From NCBI GenBank assembly GCA_036569005.1, contig DATCRK010000030.1, positions 1 to 64,000 of the forward strand: 64,000 nt of DNA, read 5' to 3'. The notes under the pieces are model-generated. The model was not told the DNA's origin. It worked only from the letters and a program-made list of their open reading frames with translations, and made no database searches. Shown piece by piece: positions 18,701 through 27,288 of the stretch; within the stretch, counting starts at the first letter, position 1; every line of letters begins with the position of its first letter. Made by a program: the position numbers and the translations under genes. Origin of the DNA: Rhizomicrobium sp036569005 (GTDB lineage: Bacteria > Pseudomonadota > Alphaproteobacteria > Micropepsales > Micropepsaceae).

Positions 18701-21352
18701 CTAAAAGTTGTAACCGACCTTCAAGGTCACGGTCCGCGGACGCAGCGGGACTTCCGATTTGATGAACTGCGCCGACGAAGTGAAGGTGCTTGCGTGCGAA
18801 TTCGTCAAGTTCTCGCCGATGAGCTGCGCATACCATTGGTCCATCGTCACGCCGATCGTCGCATCGATGGTGGTATAGGCCGGCTGCTCGTAACGCAGGA
18901 AGGTCGTGTCCGGGATGAGCACCCCGGTGCCCGACTTATACGAGGCAGGCTGGTTGAACATTTTGCCCGTATAGCTCGCGCCGACCTGCACGAACGCCTG
19001 ATACTGATCCATGGTCCAGTCGTAGCGGGCGTGGATGTTGCCCTGGAATTTCGGCGAGAAGGCCGGCGTCGATCCGGGTTCGCCGAACGGGTTCACGAAC
19101 GGCACCGCCGTCGTGGCACCGCGCGGGATGATCTCGGTGATGCAGTGGCCGAACGACGGCGTGCCGGGGATGTTGCCCACCAGGCAAGGCGACGTCTTCT
19201 GAGTGTTGTCGTTATAGGAGCCGGAGCCCTGCAGCGTGATGTTGTCCGTCACCTTCGCGGCGAACTGGAACTCCGCCCCTTTCACATCGTAGTTCGGGCC
19301 GTTCACTCCGAACGTCGTGTTGCCCAGGTAGAGTGGGTTGAAGAAGAAGAACTGCACGTGGTTCCACTTCATGAAGTAGGCGGACAGGTTCAACTGTAGC
19401 CGGTCATCGAGCATCGTGGTTTTGAGGCCGATCTCGTTGTTGATGAGTTCGTCCGGCGCGTAGCCATTCGGCTTGGTGAACTGCGGATTGCCCGAAGCGT
19501 CCGGCGCAACGTTGCTCACCGAGCGGTTGAAGCCGCCCGGACGGAAGCCTTGCGACCACGTGTAGTAGAGCATGGTATCGGGATCGATATGCCAAGTGAC
19601 GTTCGCGCGGCTTCGGAAACCGGTATAGGTCGCGCGATCGTGGGCGGCGTCGATGTTGACCAGACCGCCCGTGCAATCGCCGTTCGGCACGTTCAGGCAC
19701 CCGAGCCCCGTGCCGTACTGCGACCCGACCTCGAACTCCTGATACTGATACCAGCGCGTGCCGGCAGAGACCGTCAGCGTGTCGGGGATGATGTCGTAGT
19801 CCGCAGACACGAAGGCGGCGGTCTGCTTGTAGCCGCGCTGCGTATCTTCGCCGAATGCCGTGTTGTCGCCGCGTATGCCGGGGCGATTGGCCGTAGATGC
19901 CGGGTCGGTGCGCACATTGGCGACACAGACCGGACCACCAGCCAGCGCGGCGGCGAGGTTCGTCGGATCGCACGACGGGATGGACTTATAATTGAAGTTC
20001 ATCACGTCATAGATCTTGTAGTCTTCCCAGAAGGCGCCGCCGATCACGCGGAAGCGCCAGTCATCCGGCGTGCTGAGCCGCACTTCATGGCTCTGGTGCG
20101 TACCCTTGATCGTGTCGTCCCAATAGGCGACAGGCGAGAAGCATTGTGGCGCGGCCGTACCCCATCCCGTCGTGCCGCCGGTACACTGGTAGTACATGCC
20201 CACCGTCGTGCGAGAGTAGTTGGAGTAGTCCATCTGCTCGCTGATATGACGGACCGTGTAGCCACCGGTGTACACGAAGTTGATGCCGTCGAAGAGCTTG
20301 CCGTTCAACGTCCAGGATGTGTTCTCGGTGCGGTCCTTGTTGAAGGACGGTGCGAAGGACGTGATCTGCAGCGATCCCAGCTTCTGGAAGTCCGAACCTA
20401 CGGGATATTCCGCGAAAATGCCTTTGGACTGCTCGTTCATGAAGCTTTCGGTGATTAGCGCGTTCCAGTCGTCATTGAAGTCATAGGCTATGGACGCGCG
20501 AACGCCCTGGTAGTCGACCGGATTGAAATTCTTGCTGGCGGTGGCGAAGTTGTTGCCGGCGGGCGCACTGGCGCTGGGAAGCGCGCAGAATCCTGCAGCG
20601 CCGGCGGGTCTGCCGTTCGGACACGGTGCGGTGAGCCCGAAATAGTGATTGCCGAGATCTTTGTTCGAGCGTGTGAAGCTACTAGGCACGTTGTCGATGT
20701 AGCCGCCCTGTTTCTCATCATAGGCGACGACGCGAACGGCCAATTTATTTTCGATGATCGGAATGTTAAGCGTCACGTTGGCACCCCAGTTTGGTGCACC
20801 ATCGCTCGTAACACCGCCCATCGCCTCGGCTTTGCCGGAGAACTGCGTGACGTCGGGCTTATTGGTGATGTAACGGATGGCGCCAGCTTCTGCGCCGCCG
20901 CCGAACAACGTGCCTTGCGGGCCTTCCAAAACTTCAAGACGCTGCATGTCGACCATGTAGATGTCGAGGTTGCGCGCCGGAAAGCTCATGGATTGATCGT
21001 CGAGATAGATCGCAACGTTCGGAAAGTTCGCAATCGTGCCGCTCGACTGGTTGCCGCGGAAGCCGTTTGAAAGTCCGCGCATCGTGATTTCGCCTTGGCC
21101 CGGACCGTTGTTCGCGAAGGTCACGTTCGGCGTTAGCTTGAGCAGCGCGTCGAAGGTCTCAACGCCCATGTCCTGGAGCGAGTCACCGGTGAAGGCCTGT
21201 ACGGTGGACGGGACCTTCTGCACGCTCATGTCGCGGCGTTCCGCCGACACCACGACTTCTTCGATACCACCGCTTTCCTGCGCGACGGCCGCGACCGTAT
21301 TCGCGGTCAACAGCGCGAGCACCGCGCACGAAATCTTGTATTTGCCCTTCAT
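18701..21352 (-). CDS. TonB-dependent outer-membrane receptor
   Basis: An 883-residue receptor from the ATG at 21352, which has a GGGGG ribosome-binding tract and gives a proper signal peptide (KGKYKISCAVLALLTANTVA). A TonB-box-like GIEEVVVSAERR is followed by the plug (PSTVQAFTGDSLQDMG, LKLTPNVTFANNGPGQG, ITMRGLSN). The barrel ends with the outer-membrane C-terminal phenylalanine (VTLKVGYNF). It would import an unknown substrate with TonB energy. It is transcribed divergently from a LysR regulator, with a perfect LysR-type palindrome in the 222-base gap, so regulation by that protein is likely. The nearby phosphonate operon makes a phosphorus compound a possible substrate, which is inference. 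Confidence 0.88.
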   Translation of the reverse strand: MKGKYKISCAVLALLTANTVAAVAQESGGIEEVVVSAERRDMSVQKVPSTVQAFTGDSLQDMGVETFDALLKLTPNVTFANNGPGQGEITMRGLSNGFRGNQSSGTIANFPNVAIYLDDQSMSFPARNLDIYMVDMQRLEVLEGPQGTLFGGGAEAGAIRYITNKPDVTQFSGKAEAMGGVTSDGAPNWGANVTLNIPIIENKLAVRVVAYDEKQGGYIDNVPSSFTRSNKDLGNHYFGLTAPCPNGRPAGAAGFCALPSASAPAGNNFATASKNFNPVDYQGVRASIAYDFNDDWNALITESFMNEQSKGIFAEYPVGSDFQKLGSLQITSFAPSFNKDRTENTSWTLNGKLFDGINFVYTGGYTVRHISEQMDYSNYSRTTVGMYYQCTGGTTGWGTAAPQCFSPVAYWDDTIKGTHQSHEVRLSTPDDWRFRVIGGAFWEDYKIYDVMNFNYKSIPSCDPTNLAAALAGGPVCVANVRTDPASTANRPGIRGDNTAFGEDTQRGYKQTAAFVSADYDIIPDTLTVSAGTRWYQYQEFEVGSQYGTGLGCLNVPNGDCTGGLVNIDAAHDRATYTGFRSRANVTWHIDPDTMLYYTWSQGFRPGGFNRSVSNVAPDASGNPQFTKPNGYAPDELINNEIGLKTTMLDDRLQLNLSAYFMKWNHVQFFFFNPLYLGNTTFGVNGPNYDVKGAEFQFAAKVTDNITLQGSGSYNDNTQKTSPCLVGNIPGTPSFGHCITEIIPRGATTAVPFVNPFGEPGSTPAFSPKFQGNIHARYDWTMDQYQAFVQVGASYTGKMFNQPASYKSGTGVLIPDTTFLRYEQPAYTTIDATIGVTMDQWYAQLIGENLTNSHASTFTSSAQFIKSEVPLRPRTVTLKVGYNF

Positions 21353-21476
21353 GGTGAACCCCCAAATCCGGTGACGACACTGCCCAACGCACCGCAGACG
21401 GCCGCTCGCCGCTGTCGTGTGCGGTGCAGTAATGCCCGTTGGGGTACGGGCGCGGCCAATACTTCGCTTGAATGCG

Positions 21477-21499
21477 CGCCATAGGCGCAGCCTATGGCG
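21477..21499. promoter_or_regulatory. Perfect LysR-type operator palindrome
   Basis: Arms of 10 bases (21477-21486 and 21490-21499) are exact reverse complements around a 3-base centre. The inner part fits the LysR consensus T-N11-A (T at 21482, A at 21494). It sits between the divergent receptor and LysR genes, 125 bases from the receptor ATG and 76 bases from the regulator start. Confidence 0.65.
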
Positions 21500-21574
21500 G
21501 CTCGTCGCGTCACAAATGTGTAGGCTTGCGCGTGTAGTGTTCCTTTTCGCTCGGAATATCAGGGGCACTCGCCG

Positions 21575-22531
21575 GTGAGCGTAAACCACCAGCATTTGCG
21601 TGCGTTTCACGTAATTGCCACAGAAGGCAGCATCAGCCGTGCAGCGCGCCGGCTGAACGTCTCGCAGCCGACGCTGTCGCAACAGCTCAAGGCATTGGAA
21701 GGCCGTCACCAAGCTGCGCTTTTCGATGGGCGCAAGCCACCTCTGCGTCTTACAGCGTTTGGCCAAAAGCTGTTCGATCTGACACAAAAACTGTTCGTAA
21801 CGTCACAGGACATCGACAATCTTTTGCGCGATCCTGAAGGACGCATGACAGCGGACCTGCGTCTCGGTTCGGATTCGCCTTTTTTTGCCGTGCGGCTAGC
21901 CGCCGCAATCCGCAACAGAAATCCCGCCACCATCGTGCGCGTGCGCATCGGCAACGGCGTGGAAACATTCTCATGGCTGAAAGAAGGGCAGATTGACGTC
22001 GGAATAGTCAGCGATCCGCCTGGCGACAACGCCTTCTCTTATGAACCGCTTGTGACGGACAAGCTGGTTGCCGCGGTTCCGAAAAATCATCCGCTCGCGA
22101 ATCGCAGCTTCCTGCCGCTTGCCACGATCGAGCGCGAACGGCTGTTGGTGCGCGAACCTACCTCGCGGACGCGCATGGCGATGGAAGCGTTGCTGCTCTC
22201 CGCCAATATCACGCCGGCCGAAGTGATGGAGTTGCACACACGCGAGACGATCCGCGAAGGGGTCGCCATCGGGCTCGGCATCAGCCTGTTCTTCTCCTTC
22301 GAGTGTCCGCCGGACAATCGCATCCGTTTCCTGCCGCTCGATATCGATGCCAGCATGTCGCGGCTCACCGAATATGTTGTCTGTCTTAGCGAAAGGCGGC
22401 GCACGCCTCTCATGTGCACGGTGATGGACGCGGCGGCGGAGTTGCGCACTATTATCCCGCTGCCCATGCATCCCACCCAGTCGGCGTATACCTCCGCAAA
22501 GCCGACAAAAGTTCTCGAAACAGTATCGTAA
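21575..22531 (+). CDS. LysR-family transcriptional regulator
   Basis: A 318-residue regulator from GTG at 21575. The N-terminal winged helix (HLRAFHVIATEGSISRAARR, then VSQPTLSQQLKALE) is typical of LysR proteins, followed by a two-lobe effector-binding domain (LRLGSDSPFF..., VGIVSDPP, LVAAVPKNHPLA). It is divergent from the TonB-dependent receptor and convergent with the phosphonate operon, whose last stop is 3 bases away. I recall LysR proteins with phosphonate genes in other bacteria, so it may sense a phosphonate or breakdown product. Only the link to the receptor promoter has sequence support. Confidence 0.9.
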   Translation: MSVNHQHLRAFHVIATEGSISRAARRLNVSQPTLSQQLKALEGRHQAALFDGRKPPLRLTAFGQKLFDLTQKLFVTSQDIDNLLRDPEGRMTADLRLGSDSPFFAVRLAAAIRNRNPATIVRVRIGNGVETFSWLKEGQIDVGIVSDPPGDNAFSYEPLVTDKLVAAVPKNHPLANRSFLPLATIERERLLVREPTSRTRMAMEALLLSANITPAEVMELHTRETIREGVAIGLGISLFFSFECPPDNRIRFLPLDIDASMSRLTEYVVCLSERRRTPLMCTVMDAAAELRTIIPLPMHPTQSAYTSAKPTKVLETVS

Positions 22532-22534
22532 ATC

Positions 22535-23080
22535 TCAAACACGCTTCGCGATGCCGCGCATCAACGGCACGAAGTCGATAAAGGACAATCCGCAAGGCTC
22601 GCCGCGCTTTCCCGCATCGTCTGCGCGCCGCAGCATCACGGCCTCGCGCCAATATGGCAGCTTCTCGAATGCCGCTGCCTTCGCGGCATCGAAAACACCG
22701 CCCTGCAATTCCAGAGATATCTTCGACGCGGGGCTGAGCGACGCAAAATAGGCCGGATCACTGAAGCAGAGATAACGCTTGGCCGCGACATGAAGCGCAA
22801 TCGGCTTCCACACAGGCTCGTCGAACAGGGTAGCGAGCGCCTTTGCGGCGCTCGCTTCGTGTCGGTCGTCCGCACGCAGGGTGTCCGCTTCGGCTTCGAA
22901 CAAATGACCGATGTCGTGCAGCAGCGCCGCAACGACAAGACTGAGGGGACCGCCACCCCCTTCGACCAGGCTCGCGCTTTGCAGGGCATGCTCGATCTGC
23001 GTCACGCCTTCGCCGTAGCGCAGACCGCCGCGCACGGCATATAGGCGCTCGATATCCTCAATGCGCGACAGAGGGATCAT
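22535..23080 (-). CDS. HD-domain protein of phosphonate operons (PhnZ-like)
   Basis: A 181-residue HD-domain protein. The likely metal ligands are His31 (TQIEHALQ), His55-Asp56 (LLHDIGH), His74 (DRHEA), His97 (LHVAAKRY) and an Asp in LRRADDAGK. The YGEGVTQIEHALQ and LQGG stretches match the phosphonate-operon HD family that includes PhnZ, a mixed-valent di-iron oxygenase cleaving the C-P bond of 1-hydroxy-2-aminoethylphosphonate to glycine and phosphate. PhnZ normally needs PhnY, which is not in this window, so it may act on another compound. It overlaps the transporter gene by 23 bases and is the last gene of the operon. Confidence 0.78.
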   Translation of the reverse strand: MIPLSRIEDIERLYAVRGGLRYGEGVTQIEHALQSASLVEGGGGPLSLVVAALLHDIGHLFEAEADTLRADDRHEASAAKALATLFDEPVWKPIALHVAAKRYLCFSDPAYFASLSPASKISLELQGGVFDAAKAAAFEKLPYWREAVMLRRADDAGKRGEPCGLSFIDFVPLMRGIAKRV

Positions 23081-24392
23081 CCGGATTCACCCGCGATAAG
23101 CGGCGCGCGAAATAAATCGCCGCCCCGACGATCAGCACAAGCCCTATGGCTGCCGCCGAATAGGAGATAACGATCAAGAAGTCGACCCAGGATATTCCCC
23201 CGCCCACGACATTGCGGAACACCAGCAATGCCACCGAGCTCATATAACCGCATGCGTCCGCAACATAGATGAGGAAGCCGGCCGTGCCTGTGCGTCCGCT
23301 GGCGGCGATGAAGCGATCGAACAGAAGCGCATTGAAAGGTGTGTAGGCGAGATAAAGCCCCGCACCCAGCGCGATCATCCACCACACGGGCCCGATCAGA
23401 TGATGCTGAAACGCCAGCGAGCAACCGCCTGCGATCAGAAGTCCCAGCGCCACGAGAAACAGGTTGGCGAGGAAGGCATACCGGTTGTCGCGAATGAACA
23501 TCACCAGCGCGAGCGTCAACAGTACGATGATCGCCACCGGCATTTCGGAATACGTGAAGATCGCTGCGTCGTCCTTGAAGCCGAGACCGCTCCAGATCTC
23601 GACCGCGAAATTGTCGCGGAAATCGCGCAGCGCCGTGAGCCCGACATAGATGACGATCAGCCCGATCAATCCCGGCGCGAACGCCGCGAACATGGAACGC
23701 CGCGCCGCGCCATCCATGGGTGCGCGCACCACACGCAGCCGTTCGTCCTCCGCGTTCGGCGGCGGCAACACAGCCAAGCCGAACACGCAGATCAGCAACA
23801 ACGGCGTGAACAGAAGTCCCGTCGCCGCAGGCATCCAATATTCATTGGCCCAGTGATGCAGCATCACGCTTTCGCCGGCGGACTTCACCACGCCGGACGA
23901 AAGGATGAAGCTCGCGCACAGCATTGCGCCGAGAAGCTCCGATGTGCGGCGGCCTTCTAGGAAGCCAAACACCAGCCCCCAGATCATGCCCAGCGCCAGT
24001 CCGTTGGCAAACATGCAGATGATGTTCAACGGAGCCGGCACGATGGCGAACAGAACCAGCGCCAGCTCGGCGATCCCGATCAGCAGCAAGATGCCCATTG
24101 CGCGCCGATGCGGCGGTGTTTCGGAGATGATCTTGATCCCCGCCACTTTGGACAGCGCGTAGCCGAAAACCTGCGCGATCACCAGCGCGATTTTGTATTG
24201 CACGATCACCGGCGCGGCGTCGGCGAAGCTCGCAACGGTGAACGGCTTTCGAAAGGCGTACATCGCGAAGTAAGCGCCAAAGGACATCAACCCGGCATAG
24301 ATAACGAACACCGGCGTCGGCGCGCGCGACAACCAACGCCGAGGCGTTTCGAAAAGCGACCAGCCGAGGACGGCTTCCGATGCGAAGCTCAT
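23058..24392 (-). CDS. DUF5690-type MFS-like transporter in a phosphonate operon
   Basis: A 444-residue protein with about 12 transmembrane segments. Stretches such as SFGAYFAMYAFRKPFTVA, QVFGYALSKVAGIKIISE, GMIWGLVFGFLEGRRTSELL and TALRDFRDNFAVEIW match my memory of the DUF5690 family, an MFS-related group without assigned substrate. Being inside a four-gene phosphonate operon (4-base overlap with phnX, 23-base overlap with the HD gene) makes it a candidate importer of 2-aminoethylphosphonate or a related phosphonate. No ABC phosphonate importer is seen here. The substrate is inference. Confidence 0.75.
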   Translation of the reverse strand: MSFASEAVLGWSLFETPRRWLSRAPTPVFVIYAGLMSFGAYFAMYAFRKPFTVASFADAAPVIVQYKIALVIAQVFGYALSKVAGIKIISETPPHRRAMGILLLIGIAELALVLFAIVPAPLNIICMFANGLALGMIWGLVFGFLEGRRTSELLGAMLCASFILSSGVVKSAGESVMLHHWANEYWMPAATGLLFTPLLLICVFGLAVLPPPNAEDERLRVVRAPMDGAARRSMFAAFAPGLIGLIVIYVGLTALRDFRDNFAVEIWSGLGFKDDAAIFTYSEMPVAIIVLLTLALVMFIRDNRYAFLANLFLVALGLLIAGGCSLAFQHHLIGPVWWMIALGAGLYLAYTPFNALLFDRFIAASGRTGTAGFLIYVADACGYMSSVALLVFRNVVGGGISWVDFLIVISYSAAAIGLVLIVGAAIYFARRLSRVNPDDPSVAH

Positions 24393-25186
24393 GACTTGGC
24401 GATCCGTTCGGCTATCTGATGAAGCACGGGAAGGAATTGCGAGATGTCCTCGATGACGAAGTCAGCGCCTGCGTCCCTCAAGTGCTTCTCCGCCGGTGCG
24501 ATCTTCCCGCGGCGCGCGTCCGGCGATAGTGCGTTGAACATCTCGCGATCGAGCCCCACGCCATTGCCGGACGCAGAAAGACCGACGGTCCAGCACCCCG
24601 CAAGCTTGCCTTCCTCGATCCCGACCGGTGCATCATCCACTTTGATGCAGGCTTGCGCGGGCCACGCGTCGAGTTCGATCAACGCTTTCCATGCCATCAA
24701 CGGCGCCGGTCGCCCACTCGGCGTTTCACCGGCACAGACCACGACATCCGGCGCGTAGCCCTGTGCCGCCGCGTGCGGCAGGATGCCGGCCATCATCTCG
24801 CGCGTGTATCCTGTGCCGGAGCCGATTTTCACGCCGAGCCTACGCAGCTCTTCAACAACGTCCACCGCGCCGGGGATCAGCTGCGCCGTTTCCGTCGCCG
24901 CGGCTCGCATTGCGGGAACAAGCTTGTGATAGATGCGCTCGATATCGGCTTCAGATGCCTTGCGGCCCTTGAGCGTCTGCCAGCGCACCGCCACCGCCGC
25001 ATTGTCGAAGATCGCGCGCAGGTGATCGATCTTCGCCTTGCCCATGTCGCGGCGCGCCTCCTCGACGGAGAGCGACAGGCCCTCTTCCTCGAAGACGTCC
25101 ACCAGAGCGCGCACCGGCGCCATGCAGCCAAAATCGATCATGGTACCAGCCCAATCGAACACCACCGCCTTGACCGGAAAGCTCAT
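24389..25186 (-). CDS. phnX: Phosphonoacetaldehyde hydrolase (phosphonatase)
   Basis: A 265-residue HAD-superfamily hydrolase from ATG 25186, which overlaps the stop of the upstream flavoenzyme gene (ATGA). The nucleophile is Asp11 in VFDWAGT, and the Schiff-base Lys that defines PhnX is Lys52 in MGKAKIDH. Other motifs are GSGTGYTREMM and VDDAPVGIEEG. It cleaves the C-P bond of phosphonoacetaldehyde to acetaldehyde and phosphate. The usual partner PhnW, which makes the substrate from 2-aminoethylphosphonate, is absent; the upstream flavoenzyme probably supplies it. Confidence 0.93.
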   Translation of the reverse strand: MSFPVKAVVFDWAGTMIDFGCMAPVRALVDVFEEEGLSLSVEEARRDMGKAKIDHLRAIFDNAAVAVRWQTLKGRKASEADIERIYHKLVPAMRAAATETAQLIPGAVDVVEELRRLGVKIGSGTGYTREMMAGILPHAAAQGYAPDVVVCAGETPSGRPAPLMAWKALIELDAWPAQACIKVDDAPVGIEEGKLAGCWTVGLSASGNGVGLDREMFNALSPDARRGKIAPAEKHLRDAGADFVIEDISQFLPVLHQIAERIAKS

Positions 25187-26328
25187 GCTGCGGACTCCAG
25201 ATCCCATCCGAAAAGGTCGCTTAAGGTTTTCTCGGCAATGCCGAAGCCTGTGGAGGCGCCAGTGCCGCTGGTGACGATGACCAGTCGGACATCATCTTCC
25301 GGCTTGTCGATGAGATAGGTGCGGTCGTCGGTCACCGCGTACACGCCGATCCATCGCTCCAGCACCGGCGGCGCGGCGCGGCCGGTGGCGCGTGCATATT
25401 CATCCAATATGTCGTCTTCGGCGCTCGCCGGCGCGAATGGTCCCGGCAACGCGTCGTAATGATGGCTGTCGCCCACGATCAGGCTGCCGTCGCCGCCTTG
25501 CGCCACGATGAGATGCACACCGTTTTCGAAATGGCGCGGCTGCTCGGCGCACAGCTTGGCTTCCAGTGCGCGCGCTTCCGGCAGTGCGCCATAGCCTCGG
25601 TAGCGCACAAGGCTGAGATCGCTCATCAGCACACCAGGCAGCCGGAAGCCGGGACCGGCGAGCTTGAGCATCGAGAGGCGGCATTTTCGCAGGCGGTATT
25701 GCGCGATGCGGTCCCTGTACAATGTCGCAAAGTCGTCGCCGGGACAGACGACCACCATGCCGGCTTCGATCGTGCCGCGCGAGGTGCGAAGCCGCGGCGG
25801 CGCCACATCGAAGGCCACGGTCTCGTTGAAGAATACGACGCCAAGCGCCTCTTCCAGCCAGGCCGCCAGCAAAGGAATGGCATCGCGCGACTCCACACGG
25901 ACTTCGTGCGGGCTGTAGAGCGTGCCCATGAGATCGGAACCGCCGAGCCCATTCGCTCTCTCGCGGAAAGCCGCCGGCGAAAGCAGCCGACAGCCCTCCC
26001 CCATTTCGGTTCTCAAAAATGCGTCGATGACCGCTATGGCTTCTTGCGAACGCGCCGCCAGATAAAGGCCTTCCTGCTCGATACGGATGCCAGCTTTCGG
26101 CGCGATCTCCGCCCAGATGTCGCGTGTGCGCCGAGCCAGCCTCCAGCTTTCGCCCCGTTCCTGGCCGGTGACGGTGATAAACCCGAAGTTGCGGATCGAA
26201 GCGCCGTTCGCGCGCACGTCCTTCTCGATCACCGCGACGCGCTTGCCGGCTTTGGCGGCGACATAGGCGTGGGAAAGCCCGATGATCCCGCCGCCGATCA
26301 CCGCAAGGTCGAAAATTCGAGAAGACAT
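25183..26328 (-). CDS. FAD-dependent oxidoreductase of phosphonate operons
   Basis: A 381-residue DAO-type flavoprotein from ATG 26328; a longer frame to 26412 exists but the N-terminal Rossmann motif (DLAVIGGGIIGLSHA) begins right after this ATG. Other motifs are IEKDVRANGASIRNFGF and, near the C-terminus, VTSGTGASTGFGIAE. The sequence resembles the TIGR03364 family, which is encoded next to phnX. As I recall, related enzymes oxidise 2-aminoethylphosphonate or its N-methyl form to phosphonoacetaldehyde, which would replace the transaminase PhnW. It is the first gene of the operon, and the promoter must lie in 26329-26500. Confidence 0.8.
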   Translation of the reverse strand: MSSRIFDLAVIGGGIIGLSHAYVAAKAGKRVAVIEKDVRANGASIRNFGFITVTGQERGESWRLARRTRDIWAEIAPKAGIRIEQEGLYLAARSQEAIAVIDAFLRTEMGEGCRLLSPAAFRERANGLGGSDLMGTLYSPHEVRVESRDAIPLLAAWLEEALGVVFFNETVAFDVAPPRLRTSRGTIEAGMVVVCPGDDFATLYRDRIAQYRLRKCRLSMLKLAGPGFRLPGVLMSDLSLVRYRGYGALPEARALEAKLCAEQPRHFENGVHLIVAQGGDGSLIVGDSHHYDALPGPFAPASAEDDILDEYARATGRAAPPVLERWIGVYAVTDDRTYLIDKPEDDVRLVIVTSGTGASTGFGIAEKTLSDLFGWDLESAA

Positions 26329-26500
26329 CAGCCCGTCAGAAATCCAGCAGGTCCATAGCAAGCGCATAAAGGACCCGCGCCGTGTGACAGGCATATTAGA
26401 GTTTAATGACAAAGCGCTTTCGGTCGGCGCCAGCTGTCGCGAACGCGATAGTGATTCTTGTTCCTCAACCGCGCGCGGGAAAGCCTACCGCGAAAGCTAG

Positions 26501-27280
26501 TCACTCGCCGTCAAGGGAAGGTGTCCATTCGACGGCGACATAGTAGGTTGACTCGTCAGTCTGTCGGACATTCTGCAAGCCGGTTCCGATCGAACCGACC
26601 AGATGCCAACGATCGTCAATGTCGTAGATCGCGCCGATGTTCACACCTGTGCTGCTTTCGCCCCGTGCCGTGTCGCGCGTCTGGTGAAAGATCTCCGTGC
26701 CGATGGAAAGATTCGGTGCGATCTGCCGCTGAAGCGCCCAGCCCATGAACCAATAGTTCCGGTCGCCGATTCCGGGATTGATCCAGTATCCGCCGCCGCC
26801 GAAGGTCGTCCACGCACCAAAGCTCTTTTGAGTCCATAGCGGCAGGAAATAGCGTGTATGCCCACCCGCTATGCCGTTCGGGCGGTCGTCGTCACCGACG
26901 GGAATTTCCGCCGATGGATAAAAGCTCACTTGTGGTCGCCAGCCGTCATCGTCTTCTTGAATAAAGCGATATTTGACACCCAGCTCGACCGCGCCATATC
27001 CGTAAAGCGTCGCCCTCCCGGTCCCCTTATCGAACGCAAAGGGAATCGCGGCGCTGAGCTGCAGATTGGGTGCCGCGCCATAGTTAACTTCGACTCCCGC
27101 CAATGTCCCCGACGTATGGCCATCCGAATGCGTGCCTTCGGAATAGGTATAGATCTCAAAGCTGCGATAATCTGTCGGCTCGGGATCGTCTGTCGCATAA
27201 GGCGGGCCGCCAAATGCTCCGCTTACCGGAGCCAACAGCGCGGCAGCACCCCAAAGTGCGCATCTGACGACGAATTTCAT
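26501..27280 (-). CDS. Putative outer-membrane beta-barrel protein (MetA-like transporter)
   Basis: A 259-residue exported protein. ATG 27280 is chosen because GAGGGG stands just upstream; a TTG at 27292 is the alternative. After a signal peptide (KFVVRCALWGAAALLAPVSG) come alternating strands such as GTLAGVEVNYG, LQLSAAIPFAFD and TFGGGGYWINPG, consistent with the MetA-pathway-of-phenol-degradation outer-membrane family. It follows the sensor kinase gene by 8 bases, so it is probably cotranscribed with the two-component system and may be its target or take part in signal sensing. Substrate unknown. Confidence 0.65.
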   Translation of the reverse strand: MKFVVRCALWGAAALLAPVSGAFGGPPYATDDPEPTDYRSFEIYTYSEGTHSDGHTSGTLAGVEVNYGAAPNLQLSAAIPFAFDKGTGRATLYGYGAVELGVKYRFIQEDDDGWRPQVSFYPSAEIPVGDDDRPNGIAGGHTRYFLPLWTQKSFGAWTTFGGGGYWINPGIGDRNYWFMGWALQRQIAPNLSIGTEIFHQTRDTARGESSTGVNIGAIYDIDDRWHLVGSIGTGLQNVRQTDESTYYVAVEWTPSLDGE

Positions 27281-27288
27281 GTAGCCCC

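Noticed and set aside
26437..26448. TCGCG-AA-CGCGA inverted repeat upstream of the phosphonate operon
   Set aside because: Short and GC-only; expected by chance in this composition and unlike the LysR palindrome at 21477-21499.
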